Positions 53,495 through 62,694 of a DNA stretch of 64,000 nucleotides are shown in pieces. Under the pieces are notes generated by a model. It ran no database searches. It was not told the DNA's origin and worked only from the letters and a program-made list of their open reading frames with translations. This DNA is from Ktedonobacteraceae bacterium. Its GTDB lineage: Bacteria > Chloroflexota > Ktedonobacteria > Ktedonobacterales > Ktedonobacteraceae. The stretch covers positions 1 through 64,000 of the forward strand of contig JADBKA010000001.1 of the NCBI GenBank assembly GCA_014896635.1, read 5' to 3'. Position numbers and translations under genes: made by a program. Positions within the stretch are counted from its first letter, which is position 1. Every line of letters starts with the position of its first letter.

Positions 53495-54412
53495 ATGCTT
53501 GACGAGCAGCAGCCAGGAGCGCGATTCCATGCTTTCAGGCAGGGAAAGCTCGTACTGCCGGCCTATAATGATACGACTAATGACGCTACGCAGTCTCCAG
53601 CTAACAATGGCAATGCCCCGACCATGCTGGTGCCTTCTGGCACACCTGATAGCAGGTCGCGTGCTACCCATCCTGCCGTATTTACCAGGACGGGGAACAT
53701 GCCCCCGCGCAGGCATGTGCGTCCCGACCAGCTTGTACGCCGCAGCACGCCACAGTTTCAAGGCAGTTCGTTTGCAAGATTACGCTACCTGTTACGCCAT
53801 GACCCGGCCTATCAGGTGCTTGCCATTGCCATCGCCGTTGTTATCATCGCCGGTCTTGTTGTCACTGTATTTGCAAGCAGCCTGTTCGTGCCGGCTACCC
53901 CTTCGCCCACTCATCGCAATACAGCAGGCCAGTCGTCACAGACTACGCCAATTCCTACAGAGACGCCCGAACCTACTGCGACGCCTGAACCCACTGCCGA
54001 CACCCAGACTCCAACGCAGATCCCGGTTGTCGTCACTCCCCCATCCACCCAGCCTGCTCCATCACCCACGCAGGCGCCAACCACTGCTGCACTGACGGTG
54101 AAAATTACCAGCATTCCTTCAAGGGTTAATAACGGCTCTACTGTGCCAGTCACCGTACAGACAAACCAGGCCGGCATTACTGTCAGACTGGTTGTGACTT
54201 ACAACAACGCTCTGCCAGGGAACTACACCAGCGGTTCCCAGACAACAGATAACGCCGGCATCGCCACTCTCAACTGGACTGTGCGCATTTTCTCGCTGAG
54301 CAATACTGCCACCACCGCTACCGTGTATGCAATCGCGCGTGATCAGAACGGTCAGCAGGTTACCTCTCAGCCTGTCACCGTCCAGGTTGTCTCAAAGAAG
54401 AATGGCGGCTAA
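53495..54412 (+). CDS. Single-pass membrane protein with Pro/Thr-rich stalk and Ig-like domain
   Basis: A 305-residue protein. A polar, basic cytoplasmic N-terminus (to about 100) is followed by one transmembrane helix (about 108-130), a Pro/Thr/Glu-rich stalk (TPEPTATPEPTAD-like repeats, about 150-195) and an extracellular domain (about 200-300) with the alternating strands of bacterial Ig-like folds. It resembles cell-surface stalk proteins. AAGGAG lies 8 bases before the ATG. It is followed by a MoxR-DUF58 pair, but a link is not shown. Confidence 0.72.
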   Translation: MLDEQQPGARFHAFRQGKLVLPAYNDTTNDATQSPANNGNAPTMLVPSGTPDSRSRATHPAVFTRTGNMPPRRHVRPDQLVRRSTPQFQGSSFARLRYLLRHDPAYQVLAIAIAVVIIAGLVVTVFASSLFVPATPSPTHRNTAGQSSQTTPIPTETPEPTATPEPTADTQTPTQIPVVVTPPSTQPAPSPTQAPTTAALTVKITSIPSRVNNGSTVPVTVQTNQAGITVRLVVTYNNALPGNYTSGSQTTDNAGIATLNWTVRIFSLSNTATTATVYAIARDQNGQQVTSQPVTVQVVSKKNGG

Positions 54413-54493
54413 CAGGCGGCCTGCGCTGTGAGGTTTTGTCCGCAAGGGACGTATTCATTGCGAGGAGCATCAGAGCACTGACTGAGGAAAAAC

Positions 54494-55462
54494 ATGGCAC
54501 AAGGCATAGAGGGCGAGGATATTCACGCGGTCAAGGAAGCCGGGCAGGTAGTACGCCAGAACATAGCGCGGGTAATCGTGGGCAAGGAAGAAGTCATTGA
54601 TCTGCTCATGGTCGCCCTGCTCTGTGAAGGACACGTGCTTTTCGAGGATGTACCCGGCATCGGCAAGACAACACTGGCAAAATCGCTTGCTCGCTCGCTT
54701 GGGAGTACGTTCCAGCGTATTCAGTTCACGCCTGATCTGCTTCCCTCGGATATCACTGGCATCACGTTTTTTAATCAGAAGAGCGGCGAATTTGAATTTC
54801 GTCCTGGCCCGCTACTCGCGCAGGTTGTGCTGGCCGACGAGATCAATCGCGCCACGCCGCGCACACAGTCAGCCCTGCTGGAAGCAATGGAAGAGCGACA
54901 GGTCAGCATCGAGCGTGAAACGCTGGCGCTGCCCCGCCCTTTTATCGTTCTGGCAACGCAGAATCCGGTAGAGCTTGAAGGCACGTTCCCACTTCCTGAA
55001 GCTCAGCTTGATCGCTTTTTCATGCGCCTGCGCCTGGATTATCCGAGCAAAGCTGAAGAGCGCCTGATACTCCAGCGTTTCAAAGAAGAGCAGCCACTAC
55101 TGGCGCTCAGGCCGGTGCTGGCGGCAGAGCACCTGGAGCAGTTGCAGAAAATAGTTCGCAAGGTACACATAGAGCCAGTAGTCGAGAGCTATATTGTTGA
55201 TCTGGTGCGGGCGACCCGTGATCACAGCAGCGTGGAACTGGGCGTCAGCCCGCGTGGAACACTCGCGCTCTATCGCGCCAGTCAGGCCCTGGCAGCGCTG
55301 CATGGCAGAAATTATGTCATCCCCGACGATGTGAAGCGCCTGGCCCGTCCCGTGCTTTCTCATCGCATGATTGCCACCAGCCAGGCTCGCCTGCATGGTC
55401 GAGTGATGGAGCAGATCATCAACGAGATTTTGCACAGCATACCCGTGCCAGTAGAGTCATAA
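54494..55462 (+). CDS. MoxR-family AAA+ ATPase
   Basis: A 322-residue MoxR ATPase. Walker A EDVPGIGKTTLAKSL, the LADEINRATPRTQSALLEAMEE Walker B with sensor region and the FPLPEAQLDRFFMRL segment are typical. MoxR proteins work as chaperones with a von Willebrand or DUF58 partner to mature enzyme complexes. The stop codon abuts the start of the DUF58 gene, so they are translationally coupled. Confidence 0.95.
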   Translation: MAQGIEGEDIHAVKEAGQVVRQNIARVIVGKEEVIDLLMVALLCEGHVLFEDVPGIGKTTLAKSLARSLGSTFQRIQFTPDLLPSDITGITFFNQKSGEFEFRPGPLLAQVVLADEINRATPRTQSALLEAMEERQVSIERETLALPRPFIVLATQNPVELEGTFPLPEAQLDRFFMRLRLDYPSKAEERLILQRFKEEQPLLALRPVLAAEHLEQLQKIVRKVHIEPVVESYIVDLVRATRDHSSVELGVSPRGTLALYRASQALAALHGRNYVIPDDVKRLARPVLSHRMIATSQARLHGRVMEQIINEILHSIPVPVES

Positions 55463-56866
55463 ATGCGGTTTTTGCTTCAATATACCACCAGATCCGCCGT
55501 TATAGGCGGAGAGCATACATATCGGCGCTGGTATCTCCTGGGTTTTGTACTGGTCATTGCCAGCATTTTCTGGCATATTGTGCTGCTGTTCATCTGCGGT
55601 ATGCTGTTGCTACTGATCCTGGGGACCATCGACCTGTGGGCGTATTACTGTTTGCATGCGCTGGGTTACCGGCGCCATCTCTCGGAGCAGCGCGTTTCAT
55701 TTGGTGAAACGATAACGCTCTCGCTCTCGGTAGAGAATGCCAAACCGCTGCCGCTGCCCTGGCTGGAAGTGGTCGATACCGTACCGCGCAGCCTGCCGAT
55801 TGAAGGGCGTGCGGTGCGCAGTCTGCTGCCCGGCGATCAGTCGATGCTCCAGGCCCTCTTCAGCCCACGCTGGTATGAGCGTGTCACCCGGCATTATGCC
55901 GTATACTGCAATATGCGTGGCGTGCATACTTTTGGGCCGGCGACCATTCGCAGCGGCGACCTGTTTGGTTTTGTCAGGCGCGAGACACAGGTCGCCAACG
56001 CGCAGTATGTGCTGGTCTACCCGTTAATCGTACCGCTGACGCACTTTGGACTGCCGGCGCACCATCCTTTCGGTGAGCGCCGCGCGCCTCGCCGCCTGCT
56101 TGAAGATCCCTCGCGGGTAGTGGGGATGCGCGATTACCTGCCTGGCGACAGCCTGCGCCGCGTCCACTGGAAAGCGACTGCGCGCGTCATGAAATTGCAG
56201 AGCAAGGTCTACGAGGCGACCACGACCTATACGCTGGTGCTCTTTCTTAACATCGCCTCCAGTCTCGATATGTACTACGGAATTCACCCGGAAATACATG
56301 AATTGTCGATTTCTGCCGCTGCTTCGGTCACAAATTGGGCGCTAGCACAGGGTTATGCAGTCGGGTTGTACGCAAATACGCTCATGTATATGCCCGATGA
56401 AAAAGTAGTTGAGCAGGTCACAGGAGAGGAAGATATTGCAATGACCCTGGCAGGACAGCTCAAGCGGCGGCGCATCCATATCCCTCCAGCGAGCGATCCC
56501 GGACAACTCACACGCATTCTCGAAGTGCTGGCGCGCATCCAGACTTATTTCGGCTCAACTATCGAGGATGTGTTGGCAGCAGAGCGCAGCCGTCTGCCCG
56601 CCGGGGCAACGGTCGTCGTGATCAGCAGCGGTATCAGCGAGCAACTGGTTGAAACGCTCATTCGTCTGCGCCAGAACGGCCACGCGGTAGCGATTCTCTT
56701 TGTGGGGGAGAATCCTCCACCGTTGAAACTGGGCGGCATTCCTGTCTATCATCTGGGCGGCGAAGCGACATGGCAGCAGTTGATGACTGGCTACTGCCGC
56801 GAACGGCCTGGTGAAGCGCACGAAAAGATGCCGACAGCAGGAGTCGCTGGCGGCTTCAACCTGTAG
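55463..56866 (+). CDS. DUF58 domain protein, MoxR partner
   Basis: A 467-residue protein with two transmembrane helices near the N-terminus (about 25-65) and a DUF58 domain (GDSLRRVHWKATAR near residue 230, the usual DUF58 motif). The C-terminal half has a von Willebrand-like fold. Its ATG follows the MoxR stop directly. MoxR-DUF58 pairs are widespread, with a proposed role in assembling membrane or extracytoplasmic proteins. Confidence 0.9.
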   Translation: MRFLLQYTTRSAVIGGEHTYRRWYLLGFVLVIASIFWHIVLLFICGMLLLLILGTIDLWAYYCLHALGYRRHLSEQRVSFGETITLSLSVENAKPLPLPWLEVVDTVPRSLPIEGRAVRSLLPGDQSMLQALFSPRWYERVTRHYAVYCNMRGVHTFGPATIRSGDLFGFVRRETQVANAQYVLVYPLIVPLTHFGLPAHHPFGERRAPRRLLEDPSRVVGMRDYLPGDSLRRVHWKATARVMKLQSKVYEATTTYTLVLFLNIASSLDMYYGIHPEIHELSISAAASVTNWALAQGYAVGLYANTLMYMPDEKVVEQVTGEEDIAMTLAGQLKRRRIHIPPASDPGQLTRILEVLARIQTYFGSTIEDVLAAERSRLPAGATVVVISSGISEQLVETLIRLRQNGHAVAILFVGENPPPLKLGGIPVYHLGGEATWQQLMTGYCRERPGEAHEKMPTAGVAGGFNL

Positions 56867-56915
56867 TTATCGCTGCCATATCGTTTAACCGGGAGCGAAA
56901 CCGGTCAACCAGAGA

Positions 56916-57179
56916 TCAGATGTCGGAAACCCAATCCTCAGCGTGTGGCAGCGGAACTCCCGCCTGCCTCTGGGAAGAGGGCATGGGTGCATTGCCAGGA
57001 CGCAGTTGCAAGAGCATCTCAAGCTCGGTCTGCTTATAGAGTCGCTGTCGCTTGATTCCGCGTTTGTAGCTTTTCAAGATACCCCGGCTAACGTAGCTGT
57101 AGAGCGTCGAAAGCTTTACTCCAAGCAGGTGAGAAGCTTCCTGTCCGTCCAGGTAATTTTCCCCGTTTAGTTCGATCAT
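56916..57179 (-). CDS. Excisionase/BldC-type helix-turn-helix protein
   Basis: An 87-residue DNA-binding protein. The core ENYLDGQEASHLLGVKLSTL, then YSYVSRGILKSYKRGIKRQRLY, is a MerR-like HTH of the HTH_17 group; the YVSRGL-type pattern is the same one found as an N-terminal domain of some bacterial citrate synthases. The ATG at 57179 is preferred to 57272 because GGAGGGA lies 4 bases upstream. It is divergent from the citrate synthase gene. Confidence 0.82.
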   Translation of the reverse strand: MIELNGENYLDGQEASHLLGVKLSTLYSYVSRGILKSYKRGIKRQRLYKQTELEMLLQLRPGNAPMPSSQRQAGVPLPHAEDWVSDI

Positions 57180-57371
57180 TGATCCCTCCTTCCATGCAAG
57201 GTGCTTTTCGAGTCTCCTTCCCGCTGGGGAATACCGGCGAAGCAGAGACGATCTTCTGTAACCAGAACTCATGTATTCCAGCAGGAGCTATATTCCAGTA
57301 AGAGTCACCCCCGGCGAAGCCATCCCACGCGGTGCTTTTCCCTGAGAGATGGAGAGCCTGTTTTTTTCTCA
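57180..57371 (-). other. Long 5' leader of the HTH gene
   Basis: The promoter at 57372-57400 would give a leader of about 185 bases, longer than usual for this window. It contains GAAAAGCACC twice, at both ends of the leader, and several self-complementary segments. No known riboswitch was recognised. Possible structured regulator or simple untranslated region. Confidence 0.35.
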
Positions 57372-57400
57372 ATAATAGAAGGTAACGGTGGTTTTGTCAA
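57372..57400 (-). promoter_or_regulatory. Sigma-70 promoter of the HTH gene
   Basis: On the minus strand a perfect TTGACA (57400-57395), 17 bases, then TATTAT (57377-57372). Confidence 0.78.
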
Positions 57401-57538
57401 TTGCGAAAACACGAATCATCAGAAGTTTTTCGCAATTCAGGACGCACAGGTCTCGTGCTGTCACCCGAAGGACTCCTCTCTATTGTACGACACGAATATC
57501 AATGGGAGTCAAGCAAAATCAAAAATCATCAAGATTTA

Positions 57539-57567
57539 TTGACATTCATCAATTCTGATGGTACAAC
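57539..57567 (+). promoter_or_regulatory. Sigma-70 promoter of citrate synthase with upstream direct repeats
   Basis: A perfect TTGACA (57539-57544), 17 bases, then TACAAC (57562-57567). TCATCAA occurs at 57526-57532 and 57546-57552, spaced by 20 bases, about two helical turns, flanking the -35. BldC-type proteins bind direct repeats, so this is a candidate operator for the divergent HTH gene. Nothing else is seen from 57401 to 57538. Confidence 0.7.
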
Positions 57568-57629
57568 TTAAGAGAAGGATAGTGACTCGCAGCTTGAAGA
57601 AAGTTGCAAAGCGAAGGAGCAGACAAACT

Positions 57630-58805
57630 ATGTCGATGACGATGCCCAACGCGGGCAAAGCTCAAGCAAAAGATACCGCTACTGCAAGCGCCAGAGCCAG
57701 TAAAGGTGGGCTGGAAGGAATCGTCGCCGCCACGACAGCCCTGAGTAAAGTTGATGGCACCGCCGGGCGCCTCATCTATCGTGGCTATGATATTCACCAG
57801 CTCGCGCGCACGACCATCTTTGAGGAAGTAGCGCATCTCCTCTGGTTCGGTCATCTTCCCAACAGGCAAGAACTTGCCGATCTTCACTCCAGATTCGCAG
57901 CGGAGCGCACCATCCCCGAACCTGTTATGCAGGCTATCCGGGCGCTCCCTACCAGCGCCGAGCCGATGGACGCCCTGCGCACCGCTGTTTCGGCCTGGGG
58001 AGCCGTAGCCGTCTCCGGCAAGCCAACTGTCGAGCAGGCTATTGCTGTGACCGCACGCTTTCCTCTCTTCCTGGCGGCCTTCAACCGCTTGCGTCACCAT
58101 CAGGAGCCACTGGAATCGAAGCCTGAACTGGGTCATGCCGCGAACTATCTCTACCTGCTGACTGGCGAGGTACCCAAAGAAGAGCATGTCAGGGCTTTGA
58201 ATGCATACCTGGTGATGCTGGCCGATCATGGTATGAATGCTTCCACATTTACGGCGCGCATCGTTGCCAGCACAGAGTCCGATATCGCTTCGTCAGTAGT
58301 GGCTGCGATAGGCGCGCTCAAAGGGCCGCTACACGGCGGTGCACCTTCAAAAGTGCAGGAGATGCTGCACGCAATCGGTACGGTGGAGAATGCCGAGTCG
58401 TGGCTGCGCAATGCCGTTGCAAACCACCAGCGTATCATGGGCTTTGGTCATCGCGTTTACAAGACCGAAGATCCGCGTGCCGAGGAACTGCGTGATATGG
58501 CGCGCGTCGCCGATCCTGCCGGATTCGTCCTGGCACGCCATGTCGAAGAACTGGCACTGAAAATCCTGCACGAGCAGAAGCCAGAGCGTCCTCTCTATAC
58601 CAACGTCGAATACTATTCCGCCGCTCTGATGAACTCTGTCGGTCTCTCCGGTGATCTCTTCACCCCCACTTTTGCGGTAAGCCGCGTCGCAGGCTGGACC
58701 GCGCATATTCTGGAGCAGGTCAGCAACAACCGCCTGATTCGGCCAGAAGCCGAGTATACCGGCCCGATGGATTTGCAATTCGTGCCGCTCAGCGAGCGCA
58801 AGTAA
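57630..58805 (+). CDS. Citrate synthase (or 2-methylcitrate synthase)
   Basis: Condenses oxaloacetate and acetyl-CoA at the entry to the TCA cycle. The 391-residue length fits the type II, hexamer-free group. Motifs: GLEGIVAATTALSKVDG at the start, the catalytic His in GPLHGGAPSKV and HRIMGFGHRVY-like GFGHRVYKTEDPR, and the Asp in FTPTFAVSRVAGW. The ATG at 57630 follows AAGGAG; the frame is open back to 57558. It lacks the fused HTH found in some relatives, whose HTH-like protein is encoded divergently. Propionyl-CoA activity cannot be excluded. Confidence 0.93.
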   Translation: MSMTMPNAGKAQAKDTATASARASKGGLEGIVAATTALSKVDGTAGRLIYRGYDIHQLARTTIFEEVAHLLWFGHLPNRQELADLHSRFAAERTIPEPVMQAIRALPTSAEPMDALRTAVSAWGAVAVSGKPTVEQAIAVTARFPLFLAAFNRLRHHQEPLESKPELGHAANYLYLLTGEVPKEEHVRALNAYLVMLADHGMNASTFTARIVASTESDIASSVVAAIGALKGPLHGGAPSKVQEMLHAIGTVENAESWLRNAVANHQRIMGFGHRVYKTEDPRAEELRDMARVADPAGFVLARHVEELALKILHEQKPERPLYTNVEYYSAALMNSVGLSGDLFTPTFAVSRVAGWTAHILEQVSNNRLIRPEAEYTGPMDLQFVPLSERK

Positions 58806-58830
58806 TAGCAAATCCATTTAAAAAATGAAA

Positions 58831-58866
58831 ATTGGGGGACACCCCAGACTCCCGCCAGGGGGGCGT
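58831..58866. repeat. Palindromic repeat, copy 2 (inverted)
   Basis: The block tgggggacaccccag followed by cccgccagggggg reads as the reverse complement of the repeat at 46433-46475. It lies between the convergent citrate synthase and MazG-fusion genes. A shorter related block (ggggtccaggggg) occurs at 62515-62527. Confidence 0.5.
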
Positions 58867-58924
58867 AAGCCGCGTTGCCGAGCGGAAGATCAAGCGCCCC
58901 TCTGCTCCTCTTTTTTCGTTAAGC

Positions 58925-60493
58925 TCACGCGAATGAGGGAGGTTCAGGAGGGGGGCCAGCCTCCTGGACTTCTGCTTTCTGTTCGATATCCTTTTTCGCC
59001 TGCTCCCACAGCGTCTCCCACTGCTGGCTCGTGAGCGTACCAGCTTCGCTCCCCTCGCGGCGTATCCGCTCTTCCATCGCCTGGAAGCGCCGGCGAAACT
59101 TGCGGTTTGAGCGGCGCAGCGCCTCCTCGGCATCAATTTTGTGCCAGCGCGCCAGCTTAGCAATCATGAACAGGAGATCGCCGATCTCTTCGAGTTGCTC
59201 TTCTGGCGAAGTGGCTGCGCGTAGTTCCGCCAGTTCCTCAGCAATTTTAGTGTAGACCTCTTCCACATGATCAAACTCAAAACCGATTTTCGAGACGCGC
59301 TTCTGATACTTCTGAGCGACGGTGAGAGCCGGTGCTGCCAGCGGGACGCGCTCAAGGGCGCTCTCGTTTTGCACATCCTTGCCGGCTCTGGCCCGCTCCT
59401 GCCGCTTGATCTCTTCCCAGTTCTGTATCACCTGTCCGGCACTGCTAACCGATACATCGCCGAACACATGCGGATGGCGGCGAATCAGCTTGGCGTTAAC
59501 ATGCTCAAACACATCGCCAAGCGAGAATTCTCCTGCCTGGCGCGCAATCTCGGCATGTAGGTAGACCTGAAGCAACAGGTCGCCGAGTTCTTCGGCCAGC
59601 TTCTCCGGGTCGTTCTCTTCCAGCGCCTCTACTACTTCATACGTCTCTTCGATCACATATCTGGTCAGTGTCTGGTGTGTCTGCTGGCGATCCCAGGGAC
59701 AGCCGTCAGGCTCACGGCGCAGGCGCATGGTGATATAGCGCAACGTCTCCGGCAGGCGCAAAGCGGTCAGTTCGTCAACCGGTGGCACATAGAGCGTACT
59801 GAGATGATTGGTGTAGCTATCGCGGTCAAGTTCAAACAGTGGCAGCTCGATGACCTGTTCCTCGCCAGCGACACCGGCAGCCCGTACCAGCCTGACAGGC
59901 CATTCGTCGGCGTAGCACTCGCTTAAGGCCAGCTTCACCTGGCTGGCGAGCCGGCGATTGTAGAGCTGTGCGATCAGCAGTGGCTTTGTTGGAATGATTC
60001 TGCCTGCAACCTCATCAGTGCGCAGGGTTGCCAGTTCGGTTGCGTCAATCAATTGCGTGCCATGCTCAAAAGGATCGAGTGCCAGGGCGGCACAGACCGG
60101 CTCCAGGAAGGAGAGGCCCGCCACTACTCCTGTGGTGAGGCGGCGCTCACGCGCCATGCGCAGGATAAGCTGAACAGAGGCTTCGCCGATCAGCGGATGG
60201 CCCGGTACCGCGTAGATCACGGGCTGCTGCTCTGCCTGCCGGCAGATCTCTTCAGCTATGCGCAGGTAGAGGGAGTTCCAGTCATTCGATTCATCATAGA
60301 ATTTATCAAAAGAGACGATAGAGAGGTCAGGAAAGCGTTGTTGCAGTGGCCTGACGGTTGGATGAATCGTTGTGCGAAAGTAGACAATCTGCCTGCCGGC
60401 AGCCGCCTGCTTGAGCAGGTCAAGCGCCTGTACGGTGAGATCATCTATATTGCCGGGTCCCAGACCCAGCAACGTGATAGCCGGCGTGGTCAT
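58925..60493 (-). CDS. Tetrapyrrole methylase-like/MazG fusion (YabN type)
   Basis: A 522-residue protein. The N-terminal TP-methylase-like domain (TLLGLGPGNIDDLT, VIYAVPGHPLIGEA, about 1-225) is followed by two MazG NTP-pyrophosphohydrolase units (LRREPDGCPWDRQQTHQTL with EELGDLLLQVYLHAEIA, then a second EEIGDLLFMIAKLAR). MazG domains hydrolyse nucleotide triphosphates and help remove abnormal ones. The ATG at 60493 fits the family N-terminus, but its spacing to AGAGG is long, and 60526 is an alternative start. The last ~30 residues are a Glu/Pro-rich tail. Confidence 0.92.
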   Translation of the reverse strand: MTTPAITLLGLGPGNIDDLTVQALDLLKQAAAGRQIVYFRTTIHPTVRPLQQRFPDLSIVSFDKFYDESNDWNSLYLRIAEEICRQAEQQPVIYAVPGHPLIGEASVQLILRMARERRLTTGVVAGLSFLEPVCAALALDPFEHGTQLIDATELATLRTDEVAGRIIPTKPLLIAQLYNRRLASQVKLALSECYADEWPVRLVRAAGVAGEEQVIELPLFELDRDSYTNHLSTLYVPPVDELTALRLPETLRYITMRLRREPDGCPWDRQQTHQTLTRYVIEETYEVVEALEENDPEKLAEELGDLLLQVYLHAEIARQAGEFSLGDVFEHVNAKLIRRHPHVFGDVSVSSAGQVIQNWEEIKRQERARAGKDVQNESALERVPLAAPALTVAQKYQKRVSKIGFEFDHVEEVYTKIAEELAELRAATSPEEQLEEIGDLLFMIAKLARWHKIDAEEALRRSNRKFRRRFQAMEERIRREGSEAGTLTSQQWETLWEQAKKDIEQKAEVQEAGPPPEPPSFA

Positions 60494-60739
60494 GTGTGGA
60501 AAAAACCTCTTTTCTTCTCTACTCATAATTGATCACAGTGTAGACAGGGAAACATCCGCCTGTCAAACTTCGGCCAGCCTCGCTTTGTCCTTTCCCCTGA
60601 TGGTCCAGTGATATATCCCCCCTACCCCTTTTTTCTTCCGTGTGAGTGGATGTACCATTAGAATGGGAAAGGGCGCCCGTAACCCACAACTATACAAACC
60701 ATACTTATCAGAAATGCAAAACGACAAGGGAGTATCCTC

Positions 60740-62515
60740 TTGAAGGAGTACGAATTGGATAAAACCGGCAGGTCATCTGAATCACAGCCAGTTCCAGGGG
60801 CTGGCGGTGCAGTTCCTATACAGGCCCTTGCGCAGCCCGCAGCTTTTCCATTTGCGCTGCCGCAAGGAACGTCAATACCCGTCATTCAGACGCATATCTC
60901 CGTAGTCATCCTGACACCGGAGCGCGTCTACAAGTTGAAGAAGCCGCTTAACCTCGGCTTCCTGGATTTCTCGACGCCGCAGTTGCGCCGCCATTTTTGC
61001 ATCCAGGAAGTCGCTGTAAACAGGCGACTGGCGCCGGAGATCTACCTGGGAGTCGCGCCGGTCCTGGCGGACGCCGACGGACGCCTGCGCTTCGGGGAGA
61101 CGTTTCCGCTGGCAGAGCCGCATGGCGATGAGTTGCCGCAGCCAGCAGCCTCATTTAAAGGGGGAACAGTGGTAGACTATGCAGTGGTGATGGTACGCCT
61201 GCCCGATACAGCTACGCTCGAATACCGCGTACGTTCTGATACTATCGCCCCCGCCCAGCTTGCGGCGTTGGCGCGCTACATCGCTGGCTTCCACATGCTG
61301 AGTGCCACAAACGAACATGTTGCACGATTTGGCGCGTTAGACGTTATTCGTGGCAACTGGGAAGAGAACTTTACACAGATGCAGCCCTATATTGGTCGCA
61401 CGCTTGATGCTGCTACCTACGCCGGCATTACCGGCTATATCCGCCATTTTATGCAGGCGCGTGAAGCACTGTTCGCAACTCGCATCCAGGAAGGGCGCAT
61501 CCGAGATTGTCACGGCGATCTGCGTTTACAGCATATCTACCTGCTGGAACAGCAGGGCGCACTCGATCCGCGCCTGGCCGTTCTGGACGGAATCGAGTTC
61601 AACGAGCGATTTCGCTATAGCGATGTCGCTGCCGAGATCGCTTTCCCCGTCATGGAACTGGACTTTGAAGGCCGGACCGACCTCGCACGAGCATTTGTCG
61701 AACAGTATGCCACTGAAACCGGTGATGAGACGTTGCGCGAGTTGCTCCCTTTCTACTGCTGCTATCGGGCCTGTGTACGCGGCAAGGTCCTCTCATTCCA
61801 GCTCGATGAAGCAGAAATCCCGCAGATGCAGCGCGAGAAGATAGGTCAGCAGGCGGCGGCATTGTTTGCGCTGGCGGCCCACTATGCGCAGGGATTCGCG
61901 GCTCCGGCGCTGATCATGATTGGCGGCCTGATGGGGACGGGAAAAAGTACGCTGGCGCAGGCACTCCGGCGTGAAGTCGGCTGGACGCTCTTCTCTTCGG
62001 ATACAACTCGTAAGCAACTCGCGCATGTGGACGTGACACAACCGCTGCCAGAAGCTTTCGAGCAGGGCCTCTATAGCGCGGAATGGACGGACCGCACTTA
62101 TGATGCACTACGTCGGCAAGCGGGAGAAACGCTGGCGCAGGGACGCTCGGTGCTGCTGGATGCTTCTTTTTCGCGCAGGCAGCAGCGCAGAGCGATGGCA
62201 GATGAAGCGGCAAAGTACGGCGCCAGCACAGTTTTTGTGGAATGCCTCTGCCCGCAGGAGGTCACGCTGGCGCGGCTGGCTGCGCGATGGCGGCAGCGTG
62301 CAGGAGCCAGCGGCACTTCCCAGTCGGCAGCTTCGCTTGCCTCAGATGGTCGCCCAGAACTGTATGCCGCTCAACACAGCAGGTGGGAGTCTTTTGCAGC
62401 AGATCAAGAGGCGGGCATAAAGCATGTGCGTGTATCAACAGCGGAGGCGCTTGCAGTCAGCGTTGAACAGGTAATGGCAGCGCTCACTCTTCCTCGCCTT
62501 GCCTGCTGGCTATAG
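60740..62515 (+). CDS. Aminoglycoside-phosphotransferase-like/AAA ATPase fusion
   Basis: A 591-residue protein. The N-terminal half (about 45-370) is APH-like kinase fold (VYKLKKPLNLGFLDFSTPQLR, CHGDLRLQHIYLL catalytic loop, LDGIEFNERFRYSDVA), with a C-terminal P-loop kinase domain (about 375-580, GGLMGTGKSTLAQALRREVG). This fusion occurs widely in bacteria with unknown substrate. The start is TTG at 60740 with AAGGGAG 8 bases upstream; a second TTG at 60755 also has AAGGAG 6 bases upstream. Drug-resistance activity should not be assumed. Confidence 0.88.
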   Translation: MKEYELDKTGRSSESQPVPGAGGAVPIQALAQPAAFPFALPQGTSIPVIQTHISVVILTPERVYKLKKPLNLGFLDFSTPQLRRHFCIQEVAVNRRLAPEIYLGVAPVLADADGRLRFGETFPLAEPHGDELPQPAASFKGGTVVDYAVVMVRLPDTATLEYRVRSDTIAPAQLAALARYIAGFHMLSATNEHVARFGALDVIRGNWEENFTQMQPYIGRTLDAATYAGITGYIRHFMQAREALFATRIQEGRIRDCHGDLRLQHIYLLEQQGALDPRLAVLDGIEFNERFRYSDVAAEIAFPVMELDFEGRTDLARAFVEQYATETGDETLRELLPFYCCYRACVRGKVLSFQLDEAEIPQMQREKIGQQAAALFALAAHYAQGFAAPALIMIGGLMGTGKSTLAQALRREVGWTLFSSDTTRKQLAHVDVTQPLPEAFEQGLYSAEWTDRTYDALRRQAGETLAQGRSVLLDASFSRRQQRRAMADEAAKYGASTVFVECLCPQEVTLARLAARWRQRAGASGTSQSAASLASDGRPELYAAQHSRWESFAADQEAGIKHVRVSTAEALAVSVEQVMAALTLPRLACWL

Positions 62516-62694
62516 GGGTCCAGGGGGTCTGGGAGTCTCCTCCGCCTTTCTTTTTCCATTCTCGATGAGAATCTCAAAAGAAAGAACTGCCTGAGAAATT
62601 GTTGTCGAATGTGCAACAACGTGCTATGCTATTTTTAGCAAGAGAACTGTGCCTGAATCGTGAAGGAGACAGGCCCATATAAGGAGGTCCCTAC

